A model generated the notes under the pieces. The model was not told the origin of the DNA. It did no database searches and worked only from the letters and a program-made list of their open reading frames with translations. Below are positions 6,368 through 13,331 of a stretch of 19,731 bases of DNA, one piece after another. A program made the translations under genes and the position numbers. This stretch comes from Gp7-AA10 sp035636095 (GTDB lineage Bacteria; Acidobacteriota; Thermoanaerobaculia; Gp7-AA8), in assembly GCA_035636095.1 (NCBI GenBank), contig DASPZU010000082.1, positions 1-19,731 of the forward strand, written 5' to 3'. Each line of letters opens with the position of its first letter. Position 1 is the stretch's first letter.

Positions 6368-6997
6368 TTATAACAGTTTATTAGTAACAACATAGTGTAC
6401 GATTTCGGCATTGTTGCGCAGTCCCATCTTCTGCAGGATGTGGGCGCGATGTGCGCCGATGGTCTTGACGCTGACGTTGAGGTCGGCCGCGATCTGCCTG
6501 GGCGGTTTGCCGGCTGCGATCTGCCGGAGAACCTGAAACTCGCGATCGGAAAGTTGCTCGTGGCGGCGGCCGGTGCCGTCGCCGACCAGATGCATGGCAA
6601 CCGACGCCGCCAGCGGCGGAGCGATGTACTTTTCTCCTTTCACGACCGCCCGAATGCCCTCGACTAACTGTTCGCGCGCGCCGTCCTTTCCGATGTAACC
6701 GGCCGCGCCGGCCTTGAGCAGGCGAACGGCGTAGGCCGCCTCGCGATTCACGCTCAGGATCAAAACCGGAAGCCGCGGGTAGGCGCTGCGAAGCTGCAAC
6801 AAAAGATCGAGGCCGTGTCGGTCGGGAAGGTTGAGATCGAGAACCACGACGTCGACGGTGTTTTCGTGCAGGCGATCGAGTGTCTCGGCGGCCGTGCTGG
6901 CCTGCGCCGCCACGGTGATGTCATCGGTCTCGCCGACAATCTGGCGCAGTCCGTCGCGCACGATGGCGTGATCGTCGGTGATCAGCACGCGAATCAT
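6368..6997 (-). CDS. NarL/FixJ-family response regulator
   Basis: The product has 209 residues. The receiver domain (1-120) has the acidic pair Asp8/Asp9, the phospho-acceptor Asp54 in 'VVVLDLNLP', Ser82 at the switch Thr/Ser position and Lys104 in 'GYIGKD'. A LuxR-type HTH follows (~145-205, 'LSDREFQVLRQIAAG' and 'RQIAADLNVSVKTIGAH'). It should be phosphorylated by the kinase encoded just upstream and bind DNA as a dimer. Its ATG overlaps the kinase's TGA (ATGA), so the pair is translationally coupled. Targets are unknown. The 3' end abuts the convergent zinc-ribbon gene with no spacer. Confidence 0.95.
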   Translation of the reverse strand: MIRVLITDDHAIVRDGLRQIVGETDDITVAAQASTAAETLDRLHENTVDVVVLDLNLPDRHGLDLLLQLRSAYPRLPVLILSVNREAAYAVRLLKAGAAGYIGKDGAREQLVEGIRAVVKGEKYIAPPLAASVAMHLVGDGTGRRHEQLSDREFQVLRQIAAGKPPRQIAADLNVSVKTIGAHRAHILQKMGLRNNAEIVHYVVTNKLL

Positions 6998-8694
6998 GAA
7001 ACTCCCGCCCGCGCCGCCGGCACAGGAATCCGAACCGAGACAGTCGTTCCGCGTCCTGGGGCGCCTTCGACTTCCACCATCGCGCCGATGCGCCGCGCCC
7101 GCTCGCGCATGCCGATGATGCCCAGCGAACGATGGTCGCGGACTTTGTCGGCCGGGATGCCTTTACCATCGTCGCGAATCTCGAGCGACGCGACGCCATC
7201 GCTTTGACGCAATTTGATTTCGAGCCGTGTGGCGTCGGAGTGGCGCGCCACGTTGGTCATCGCTTCCTGAACGATGCGATAGATCGCGGCGTCGACTTCC
7301 GATCCAAACGAAAGCGTATCGCTGGGAAAGGAGAGATCGCATTCGACCCCCGTGCGTTCCTCGAAGGTGTGGACCTCCGATTCGATGGCCGCCACCAGGC
7401 CGAAATCGTCGAGGGCCGCCGGCCGCAGTTCGGCCGCAATCCGCTGTACCGACGAAATCGTCTGCGTGAGCGCCTGCCGGATGCGCCGGGCCATGGTCTT
7501 CTGATCCTGATTCAGCGGCTCGGCGGTCTTCAGCAGGCCGCCGATGTCCATGTTCAGCGCCGTCAGCAACTGTCCGAGCTCGTCGTGAATCTCGCGCGCG
7601 ATGCGGCTGCGTTCCTCTTCCTGAACGTCGAGCAATTTCTTCGACAGCGCCTCCAGCGCGGTGTCGGCATCGGAGCGGCTCTCGATCATGTGATTGAAAG
7701 CCTGGGCGACGACAGCAATCTCGCGCGGCCCGTCCGCCGGCACGCGTCCGACATAGCCGTCAGCGCCGACTCTTTTTGCCGCCCCCGCCAGGACATCCAG
7801 CGGGCTCTTGATCGTTCGCGCCAGGCGCAACGCCAACAGCAGCACCACGGCGCAGATGATCAGACCAGCTGCCAGACCGTTTACGATCAGCGCTCGCACC
7901 GCGGCCCGGCCGACCCCGGCCGGAATGCCGACGTAAATCAGCCAATTGCGGCCGGTCACCGGCGTAAAGCCGTATTGGCGCGTGACGCCATCGACGCCGC
8001 GGGCTTGAGCGTGACCCTCGCGCGCTTGCGTTGCCTTGCGGCCGACGCCGGTGGCGCTGTAGTCGCGGCCGACCCAGCCGTCGCCGTCCGGCGATCGAGC
8101 CAGGATGCGCCCGTGGGCGTCGACAAGGGTGACGACCGTCCCGATCGGAAAAGCGCCGACGTCGAGGTCGACATATTGCTCCAGCGCCAGAACTCCGCTG
8201 ATGGCGTCGCCATCTCGGATGGCACGAAAGTCGACCGAGATCCACTTGCCGGCGATGGGCAGCACGATGGTCTCGAGATTCGGCTCACGCGCGTCGCGCA
8301 GGCGGGCGCTGACGATGGACTCGGCGGCCGCGCTGATCTTCGCGTCGGCGGCCGTGGGCGTCGCGGAGCAGATGATGTTCCCGCGGGTGTCGAGAAGAAC
8401 GAGGTTCAAGTATTGCGGGAAGAAGTCGACGATGGCGAAGAGCGAATCGCAATCGCCGGGAATGGCGTGACGAATCTTCGGGCGTCCGGCCATCCGCGAC
8501 AGCAGCGCGTTGGCGCGTGTATTCGAGCCTCCGAGGTCGCTCGAGAGCGAGCGTGCAATTCGGAGGGCCAGGTCCTGCGCCGAGTTGTGCACGCGGCTGA
8601 TCTCCGCCCAGAACACCCAAACCAGTAAGCCGAGAAGCGGCAAGGCAACTGCAAGTACGAGGGCGATCAGCCGGGACCGGATCGATTGGAGCAT
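6994..8694 (-). CDS. Sensor histidine kinase (Cache, HAMP, HisKA_3, HATPase)
   Basis: I prefer the ATG at 8694 ('MLQSIRSRLIALVLAV', 566 residues). It begins right before the first membrane helix, and a good -10 (tataat) lies just upstream; the longer frame to 8817 adds 41 unlikely residues. The order is TM1 (~8-29), a large periplasmic double-Cache-like sensor region (~30-265, 'LVLLDTRGNIIC' and 'VTLVDAHGRILARSP'), TM2 (~268-292), HAMP (~293-345) and HisKA_3. The phospho-His is at ~370 in 'REIHDELGQ'. The HATPase domain has its N-box in 'VQEAMTNVARHSD', then 'DDGKGIP' and 'GIIGMRERA'. This is the NarX/DegS type of kinase that pairs with NarL-type regulators, as encoded next to it. The Cache region suggests sensing of a small extracellular ligand that cannot be named. 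Confidence 0.93.
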   Translation of the reverse strand: MLQSIRSRLIALVLAVALPLLGLLVWVFWAEISRVHNSAQDLALRIARSLSSDLGGSNTRANALLSRMAGRPKIRHAIPGDCDSLFAIVDFFPQYLNLVLLDTRGNIICSATPTAADAKISAAAESIVSARLRDAREPNLETIVLPIAGKWISVDFRAIRDGDAISGVLALEQYVDLDVGAFPIGTVVTLVDAHGRILARSPDGDGWVGRDYSATGVGRKATQAREGHAQARGVDGVTRQYGFTPVTGRNWLIYVGIPAGVGRAAVRALIVNGLAAGLIICAVVLLLALRLARTIKSPLDVLAGAAKRVGADGYVGRVPADGPREIAVVAQAFNHMIESRSDADTALEALSKKLLDVQEEERSRIAREIHDELGQLLTALNMDIGGLLKTAEPLNQDQKTMARRIRQALTQTISSVQRIAAELRPAALDDFGLVAAIESEVHTFEERTGVECDLSFPSDTLSFGSEVDAAIYRIVQEAMTNVARHSDATRLEIKLRQSDGVASLEIRDDGKGIPADKVRDHRSLGIIGMRERARRIGAMVEVEGAPGRGTTVSVRIPVPAARAGVS

Positions 8695-8706
8695 GGGAGA
8701 CTCACA

Positions 8707-8712
8707 ATTATA
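8707..8712 (-). promoter_or_regulatory. Candidate -10 element of the two-component operon
   Basis: On the minus strand a perfect tataat lies 12 nt before the ATG at 8694. A tttacc hexamer 16 nt further upstream is a plausible -35 (4 of 6). Transcription would begin only ~5 nt before the start codon, so the leader would be very short and lack a Shine-Dalgarno. Confidence 0.55.
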
Positions 8713-8733
8713 GGCGGCCAACCCGATAGGTAA

Positions 8734-8885
8734 ATTGCCTACGACGAAATGAGGCAATCGCGAATTCTGCCTGGCTGGCGCTGCCGTTACATTCGGTACG
8801 GCAGCAAGCTTCCGCACGGTCAGGCACCGGCCGACGGAGGATCAAGGTCCCCGGGGGCCGGAGTCGAAGCCGGCCCCAATTTTTT
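8734..8885 (+). ncRNA. Structured leader or small RNA upstream of the glycosyltransferase gene
   Basis: Four helices are visible on the plus strand. Hairpin 1 pairs attgcct at 8734-8740 with aggcaat at 8752-8758. A 10-bp stem (tgcctggctg at 8768-8777 with cggtcaggca at 8817-8826, including G-U pairs) encloses a perfect 8-bp hairpin (8780-8787 with 8798-8805). A terminator hairpin at 8854-8877 completes the set. The sequence ccggcc at 8827-8832 can pair with ggccgg in the terminator's 5' arm, which would give an alternative fold. I do not recognise a known riboswitch or SRP, 6S or tmRNA signature. It may be an attenuating leader for the gene at 8911 or an independent small RNA. The plus-strand promoter is unclear (a weak tatagg near 8709). 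Confidence 0.45.
8854..8885 (+). terminator. Intrinsic transcription terminator 25 nt before a start codon
   Basis: A perfect 8-bp GC stem (ggggccgg at 8854-8861, ccggcccc at 8870-8877) with an 8-nt loop is followed by aa and six T residues (8880-8885). This is a textbook Rho-independent terminator for plus-strand transcription. On the minus strand no T-run follows, so it is not bidirectional. No plus-strand gene ends nearby, so it must end a short RNA or attenuate expression of the gene at 8911. Confidence 0.8.
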
Positions 8886-8910
8886 GGCTCAGAGAGAGAG
8901 ACATTATTAG

Positions 8911-10578
8911 ATGACCGTCGCCCCATCGGTGCCCGATCAGTCGGTTACTGATCTCGCACCGTCGCAGCGATGGCTGGAGGTGCGATGGGAGACGCTCGCG
9001 ATGGCGGCGTCCCTCGCTGCGGCCGCGATCATCCGCGTCGTGGCCGTCTTCCAATATCGCATCGACAGCGACGAGCCGCAGCATCTTCACATGGTCTGGA
9101 CGTGGGCCAGCGGACTGCTGCCGTATCGCGACGTCTTCGACAATCACATGCCGCTGTTCCACATGCTGCTGGCGCCGCTGTTGCGGATGGTGGGAGAGCG
9201 AGCGGACGCGCTGATCGCGATGCGTCTGGCCATGCTGCCGCTATACGCGGCGATGATCGCGATCACGTTTCGGATCGCGTCGCGTTGTTATCCCCGCCGC
9301 GTCGCGATCTGGGGCGCCATCGTAGCGGCGCTCTTTCCGCTGTTGGTCTTGTGCTCCGTCGAATTTCGAACCGACGATCTTTGGGCGGTGTTCTGGCTGG
9401 CCAGCATCGCGATTCTCGTCTCCGCGCCGCTCACCACCTCCCGTGTCGCGGCATCTGGCTTTCTGCTCGGTCTGGCCGCTGCGGTTTCGGCCAAGACGAT
9501 GCTGCTCTTGCTATCGGTTGCGGTGGGCGCGATGTGTGTCGCGATCAAGACCGGCCGGCTGAGAGCCGGCCGCTACACCGCCGCATTTCTTGCCGCCGGT
9601 GTGATCCCGCCTGCGGCAATCGCGATCTATTTCGCGGCCCGCGGGGCGTGGGATCCGTTCGTCTACGGCGTGATCACGCACAACATGGTGCACCACGTTC
9701 GCGTGTTGCGGCTCATTCTTTTTCCGGTCCTTCTGTTTCTCATCGCGATGCTGGCGCGGCGCGCCGCCGATACTCCGCAGCGCTACTTCCTGTTCGTGAC
9801 GACCCATTTCTACGGCGCAGCGCTCTATTGCCTCTGGCCGCTGGTGGAGCACGAACACTGGCTGCCATATTTTCCTCTCGCCGCGATCACGCTCGTCTCG
9901 CTCTTCTTTACTTATCGCCGCGTGGTGATCATCGCGTTTGCGGAAATCGTCATTGTGCTCGCGATCGGCCGGCTTCATCGCAATGAGACCCGCGACGGAC
10001 TGACGGTGATCGAGCAAACCTTGCAGCTCACCACGCCCGGCGAATTCGTGATGGATTTGAAAGGCGAGACTGTCTTCCGGCCGCGGGCGTTCTATTACGT
10101 TCTGGAGCCGATGACGAAACATCGGATGTTCAAGGGCGTCATCGCAGACACGGTCGTTTCCGACATTCTGCGAACCCGCACCATGGTCATCGGTCCTGAT
10201 CTGTACGGCTACTCGCGCGCGACGCGCAAATTCCTGCAAAAGAACTTTGCGTTTATCGGCGGGGTGCGCGTGCCGGGGCGAATACTGCCAGCCGGGGAGT
10301 CGACCTTTCAAATTGATGTGCCCGCCGAATACGCCATCGTCGGTCGCAGGGATGCCTTTGCCGGAGCGCTGGACGGCACACCGTACGACGGGGCGCGTCC
10401 ACTCGCCGCCGGCTTCCACACCATCTCGCCTGCGCCGGCCGGGGAGTCGTATGCTCTGTTGTGGGCGCGGGCGGCGGAGCGCGGATTCACGCCCTTCGGC
10501 GTGATCCGCAAGCGGCCGGCGGTGCATCATCACCATCCCAAGGGAGCGCACTGCAACCCCGGCTGCCGCCGCACGTAG
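8911..10578 (+). CDS. GT-C fold membrane glycosyltransferase (GT39/ArnT/PMT-like)
   Basis: This 555-residue polytopic protein has about ten hydrophobic segments in its first ~360 residues. The loop after the first helix has the acidic motif 'DSDEPQHLH' (Asp54/Glu55) followed by 'LPYRDVFDNHMPLFH'. This arrangement is typical of GT-C enzymes that move sugars from polyprenyl-phosphate donors outside the membrane (PMT_2/GT39/GT83 families). The C-terminal ~190 residues are soluble and probably extracytoplasmic, ending in a His-rich tail ('HHHHPKGAHC'). Donor and acceptor are unknown. The ATG has only a weak purine-rich 'gagagagaga' upstream and follows a strong terminator by 25 nt, suggesting control by attenuation. 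A 9-bp perfect hairpin lies inside the gene at 9552-9572. Confidence 0.8.
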   Translation: MTVAPSVPDQSVTDLAPSQRWLEVRWETLAMAASLAAAAIIRVVAVFQYRIDSDEPQHLHMVWTWASGLLPYRDVFDNHMPLFHMLLAPLLRMVGERADALIAMRLAMLPLYAAMIAITFRIASRCYPRRVAIWGAIVAALFPLLVLCSVEFRTDDLWAVFWLASIAILVSAPLTTSRVAASGFLLGLAAAVSAKTMLLLLSVAVGAMCVAIKTGRLRAGRYTAAFLAAGVIPPAAIAIYFAARGAWDPFVYGVITHNMVHHVRVLRLILFPVLLFLIAMLARRAADTPQRYFLFVTTHFYGAALYCLWPLVEHEHWLPYFPLAAITLVSLFFTYRRVVIIAFAEIVIVLAIGRLHRNETRDGLTVIEQTLQLTTPGEFVMDLKGETVFRPRAFYYVLEPMTKHRMFKGVIADTVVSDILRTRTMVIGPDLYGYSRATRKFLQKNFAFIGGVRVPGRILPAGESTFQIDVPAEYAIVGRRDAFAGALDGTPYDGARPLAAGFHTISPAPAGESYALLWARAAERGFTPFGVIRKRPAVHHHHPKGAHCNPGCRRT

Positions 10579-10599
10579 CTAGTTGGAATAGGAGGACCC

Positions 10600-11352
10600 A
10601 TGCGCAGACTGCTCGTCAGCCTCTCGATTTTTCTCATCGCGACCATGGCCGCGGCTTCGGAACGCCGTCTTCACCGAACGGCGCAGCTCGACCAGACCGG
10701 AAGCCTTTCCGTCGATATCCACAATGGGAGCATCACTGTGACCACCTGGAATCAGTCGACGGTCGATGTCACCGCGCGTATCGTCCCCTCGGATTTCGGT
10801 AGAGATGAGGACGTCGAAAAGACGGATGTGAAAGTTACCGGCTCGGGCGGCAGCGTCCGGGTGGAATCCGATTACAGCGACGTTCCGACCCGATTCACAT
10901 GGCTCGGCGTCCAGCGCGATCTTCCCCTCATTGACTACACCATCTCGATGCCGGCCACAGCGCGACTTTCCGTCGATGCCCACAACGCCTCGATTCGCGT
11001 GACCGCGCTGCACAGCGACCTCAGGGTCAACACGCACAACGGAGACATCGACGTCCGAGACTTCGATGGTGCCGCCTCCATTGAGAGTCATAACGGCGAT
11101 GTGCGCATCGCCTATCGCAACTTCACGAGACCGGCGAGCATTGAAACGCACAATGGCGGAATGGATTTCATCCTTCCGGCGCAGGCGCGATTCCATCTCA
11201 ACGCCAATGGCCATCACATGGACATGAGCTCCGATTTTCCGATTACGCTCGGATCGACCGGCTATTCACGATACGTGGGCGACGTCAACGGAGGGGGACC
11301 TGAGCTGCGCGTGAGCACGCACAACGGCTCGTTGAAGTTGAGGAAGCTCTGA
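10600..11352 (+). CDS. Secreted DUF4097-type beta-helix protein with HNG repeats
   Basis: The protein has 250 residues. A signal peptide ('MRRLLVSLSIFLIATMAAAS') is followed by a beta-rich domain of the DUF4097 (putative adhesin) type. Six strand-turn units carry the motif H-N-[GA]: 'DIHNGSI', 'DAHNASI', 'NTHNGDI', 'ESHNGDV', 'ETHNGGM' and 'STHNGSL'. Their spacing fits rungs of a short beta-helix with the Asn-Gly turns stacked. Members of this family are exported or membrane-associated, with no well-defined activity. A clear Shine-Dalgarno (aggagg at 10590-10595) sits 4 nt before the ATG. The gene follows the glycosyltransferase by 21 nt, so it is likely in the same transcript. Confidence 0.82.
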   Translation: MRRLLVSLSIFLIATMAAASERRLHRTAQLDQTGSLSVDIHNGSITVTTWNQSTVDVTARIVPSDFGRDEDVEKTDVKVTGSGGSVRVESDYSDVPTRFTWLGVQRDLPLIDYTISMPATARLSVDAHNASIRVTALHSDLRVNTHNGDIDVRDFDGAASIESHNGDVRIAYRNFTRPASIETHNGGMDFILPAQARFHLNANGHHMDMSSDFPITLGSTGYSRYVGDVNGGGPELRVSTHNGSLKLRKL

Positions 11353-11388
11353 ACATCTCGCCGTTGAAACTCGCCAAGCTACTGCAAC

Positions 11389-11414
11389 GTCACAGTTAAG
11401 GTGACCCGAGTCAC
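11389..11414. promoter_or_regulatory. CRP/FNR-type operator candidate
   Basis: Three alternating half-sites are visible: gtcac (11389-11393), gtgac (11401-11405) and gtcac (11410-11414). The latter two form gtga-N6-tcac, the core of the CRP-family palindrome (TGTGA-N6-TCACA). The centre at 11407.5 lies about 40 bp before the proposed leaderless start at 11448, close to the position of class II activator sites. The binding protein is not in the window. Confidence 0.4.
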
Positions 11415-11435
11415 GGCGACAGCGCCGGCTCGTCC

Positions 11436-11441
11436 CATATT
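11436..11441 (+). promoter_or_regulatory. Candidate -10 element for the 11448 gene
   Basis: The hexamer catatt ends 6 nt before the ATG and no Shine-Dalgarno is present, which fits a leaderless start. There is no good -35, as expected if an activator bound at 11401-11414 recruits polymerase. Confidence 0.4.
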
Positions 11442-11447
11442 GCACGC

Positions 11448-11882
11448 ATGCGACGTTGGTGGCTCTGGATTCCATTGGTTATTTTCGGTGCCTGCTCCGC
11501 GGTCGTCGTGCCGAATGTGATGACTGCGATGGATCGCAGCAAGCAAAAACGGACGATGGCCGACCTCCGGACGATCTCGACCGCCATCGAGGCGTACGAA
11601 ACCGATCATCCGGATTGGAAACCGGTGCGCCGCGGATATCTTGCCGGCGAATTAGCGGCCATGCTCGAGCCAACTTACGTGAAGGTTCTGCCGAAAAAGG
11701 ATGGTTGGGATCGTCCTTTCCATGTCGCACTCTGGACCGTGAGCGGCGAAGCTTCCTATAGAATCTGGTCACTGGGACGAGATGGAAAACGCGATGCAGC
11801 CTGGGGTGGCGCCACCACGAACTTCGATCGGGACATCGTCTTCGAACAGGGGAGCTTCACGCAATTTCCGGAAGGTGTCTGA
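11448..11882 (+). CDS. GspG-like pseudopilin-related protein without prepilin cleavage motif
   Basis: The protein has 144 residues. An N-terminal hydrophobic helix (~5-23) runs into an amphipathic helix ('ADLRTISTAIEAYETDHP', ~38-55). A small C-terminal domain follows with 'DGWDRPFH', 'YRIWSLGRDGKRD' and 'TTNFDRDIVF'. This is the layout of type II secretion major pseudopilins (GspG). The prepilin peptidase site (G-F-T-L-x-E) is absent: 'LWIPLVIFGAC' stands where it should be, with neither the Gly-Phe junction nor the Glu at +5. It may be a membrane-anchored relative rather than an assembled pilin; 'FGAC' is a poor lipobox. No other secretion genes are near. A CRP-like operator and -10 element lie upstream. 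Confidence 0.75.
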   Translation: MRRWWLWIPLVIFGACSAVVVPNVMTAMDRSKQKRTMADLRTISTAIEAYETDHPDWKPVRRGYLAGELAAMLEPTYVKVLPKKDGWDRPFHVALWTVSGEASYRIWSLGRDGKRDAAWGGATTNFDRDIVFEQGSFTQFPEGV

Positions 11883-12132
11883 CGGATGTAACAGGCCGGC
11901 GGTCCGCCGGCTTCAAATCATCGCCGATCAGGCGGTGACCGTCCGCGGCGAAATTGTCGATTCCTACTGCTACGAGGACGGAACGCGCCGCGTCTACGTC
12001 CTGATGCCGCCGAAGGACGACAGCGTGATGCCGGCCAACGTCATCGCCGCTGCCGGCACGACGCGCACGGTGATCGGGCGGATGTTCGTCAACAGCGGGA
12101 CGCGTTTCCTGATGGTCGACGCGATCAAGTGA
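11875..12132 (+). pseudogene. Truncated small protein of the 'GEIVDSYCY' type, probably decayed
   Basis: The frame is open far upstream, but the recognisable part is only ~70 residues: 'VTVRGEIVDSYCY', then 'RRVYVLMPPKDDSVMP' and 'RFLMVDAIK'. From memory, related secreted proteins have a signal peptide before this block and a Cys-rich segment of ~25 residues between 'DSYCY' and 'VYVLLP'; both are missing here. GTG at 11875, overlapping the previous stop by 8 nt, is the most economical start, but there is no Shine-Dalgarno. A palindrome at 11895-11911 sits where the signal peptide would be encoded. The 3' part keeps normal codon use. It may be a pseudogene or a minimal cytoplasmic variant. Confidence 0.45.
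11895..11911. repeat. Perfect GC-rich palindrome
   Basis: gccggcgg at 11895-11902 and ccgccggc at 11904-11911 are exact inverted repeats around a single T. There is no following T-run. It lies just after the stop of the GspG-like gene and inside the decayed small gene, so it may be part of a dispersed repeat that replaced its 5' end. Confidence 0.6.
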
Positions 12133-12142
12133 CGCCGCAGTG

Positions 12143-12240
12143 CCTTCTCCCCGCGTGCGGGGAGAAGGTGCCCGAAGGGCGGATGAGGGGCCCCTCACCG
12201 GGCGCTGCGCGCCACCCTCTCCCCGCAAGCGGGGCGAGGG
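12143..12240. repeat. GC-rich REP-like palindromic repeat, copy 2
   Basis: This copy has a hairpin ccttctccccgc/cggggagaagg (12143-12168) and a central 'gatgagggg cccctcacc' palindrome. A second hairpin, ccctctccccgc/gcggggcgaggg, covers 12215-12240. It fills the whole space between the stop at 12132 and the convergent stop at 12241-12243. It shares its arm sequences with the repeats at 303-371 and 17962-18029, in a different order. Confidence 0.85.
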
Positions 12241-13314
12241 TCATGATGATGACGGAACTCGATACACCGCCGCATTAATGTGCATGCCGGCGCCGACCGA
12301 GGCGAAGACCACGATGTCGCCGGGGGCGAGGGCGTGTTCGCGCATTTTGCCTTTGCAGATCAGATCGAGCATGGTCGGTATGGTGGCCACCGAGCTGTTC
12401 CCGAGCGTTGAAATCGTCATGGGCATGACATTGCACGGCGGCTCGGCTTCGTAGAGGTCGTAAAGCGCCTCGAGGATCGCCTCGTCCATTTTGCCGTTGG
12501 CCTGATGCAGCAAGACTTTTTTCACCTGAGTGATATCGATGCCGGCGTCCTCGAGGCACTCCTTGATCGAGCCGGCGACCGTTTGCAGCGCGTACTTGTA
12601 CAGCTTGCGTCCTTCCATCTTGAGGAAGAGCGCTTCCAGGAACGCTTCGTCTTTGTACGAGTAGCCCATGCGCAGCATCATCGAATGCTCGAGCGTGTCG
12701 GAGCGGACCTTGTGGGCCAGGATTCCATCCTTGGTGTCGCGGGCTTCCAGAATGGTCGCGCCTGCGCCGTCGGCGTAGATCAGGCTGTCGCGATCGTGCG
12801 GATCGGAAATGCGCGACAGCGTGTCGGCTCCAATGACCATGGCGCGCCGGATATCGCCGGCGCGAATCATGGCGTCGGCCCAGATGACGCCCTGCAGCCA
12901 TCCCGGGCAGCCAAAGACAACGTCGACCGCCACCGTGCGAGGATTCTCGATCTCGAGTTTGTTCTTCACGCGCGCAGCAATGGCGGGGACGAGATCGGAG
13001 CGGAGACTTCCGGCGCGGACGTCGCCGAAGTTATGCGCCACGATGATGTAGTCGAGCTGCTCTCGATTGATGCGTGAGGATTGCAACGCACACTGCGCGG
13101 CGTCGAACGCCAGATCGGAAGTCACGAGATCGTCGGGAGCGTAGCGGCGCTCGCGAATGCCGGTGATCGCTTCGAATTGCTGCAGAATCTCGCGGTTGCT
13201 CTTGGCGATGGGCTTGTTGTCGGGCCCGTGAAATTCGTGCTCGAGAAAATACTCGTTCGGTACGACCACCGACGGGATGTGGCTGCCGGTTCCAACCACA
13301 ACTGTCCTGGGCAT
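12241..13314 (-). CDS. 3-oxoacyl-ACP synthase III (FabH-like)
   Basis: This 357-residue thiolase-fold enzyme has the ketoacyl synthase III triad: Cys136 in 'VFGCPGWLQG', His270 in 'VLLHQANGKM' and Asn306 in 'TLGNSSVATIP'. FabH condenses a starter acyl-CoA with malonyl-ACP to begin fatty acid synthesis. This protein is ~40 residues longer than E. coli FabH, mainly in the N-terminal third, and it lies away from any fab cluster. It may therefore be a specialised paralogue using an unusual starter or making a non-housekeeping lipid. The start is ATG at 13314; there is no Shine-Dalgarno, but tagaat ends 8 nt before it. Only 17 bp separate it from the divergent arsM start. Its stop abuts the repeat ending at 12240. 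Confidence 0.9.
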   Translation of the reverse strand: MPRTVVVGTGSHIPSVVVPNEYFLEHEFHGPDNKPIAKSNREILQQFEAITGIRERRYAPDDLVTSDLAFDAAQCALQSSRINREQLDYIIVAHNFGDVRAGSLRSDLVPAIAARVKNKLEIENPRTVAVDVVFGCPGWLQGVIWADAMIRAGDIRRAMVIGADTLSRISDPHDRDSLIYADGAGATILEARDTKDGILAHKVRSDTLEHSMMLRMGYSYKDEAFLEALFLKMEGRKLYKYALQTVAGSIKECLEDAGIDITQVKKVLLHQANGKMDEAILEALYDLYEAEPPCNVMPMTISTLGNSSVATIPTMLDLICKGKMREHALAPGDIVVFASVGAGMHINAAVYRVPSSS

Positions 13315-13318
13315 CGAC

Positions 13319-13328
13319 TAATATTCTA
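13319..13328. promoter_or_regulatory. Overlapping divergent -10 elements between fabH-like gene and arsM
   Basis: On the plus strand taatat (13319-13324) ends 7 nt before the arsM ATG at 13332. On the minus strand tagaat (complement of 13323-13328) ends 8 nt before the ATG at 13314. The two hexamers overlap by 2 bp, so only one direction could be used at a time on one DNA molecule. Neither gene has a Shine-Dalgarno. The -35 regions would lie inside the opposite coding sequences and are not obvious. Confidence 0.5.
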
Positions 13329-13331
13329 GCC

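Noticed and set aside
7132..8628. Long plus-strand open frame (498 codons) opposite the sensor kinase
   Set aside because: Its translation is low-complexity R/D/G-rich with no motif, while the minus strand encodes a complete kinase with all boxes. It is a GC-rich antisense shadow.
8695..8817. N-terminal extension of the sensor kinase to an upstream start at 8817
   Set aside because: The 41 extra residues are not membrane- or signal-like and would overlap the -10 tataat and the leader hairpins. ATG 8694 fits the topology better.
8734..8885. A tRNA, SRP RNA, 6S RNA, tmRNA or known riboswitch in the structured leader
   Set aside because: No cloverleaf with CCA end, no GGAA/AGCA SRP core, and no consensus of c-di-GMP, SAM, fluoride, preQ1 or cobalamin riboswitches was recognised by eye.
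9552..9572. Perfect 9-bp hairpin (cggccggct/agccggccg) inside the glycosyltransferase gene
   Set aside because: It is short, within ordinary-looking coding sequence, has no T-run and shares no arms with the REP-like family. It is noted in the gene entry only.
9511..10551. Minus-strand open frame (346 codons) opposite the glycosyltransferase
   Set aside because: The composition is R/H/D-rich with no domains. The plus strand shows clear membrane helices and GT-C motifs.
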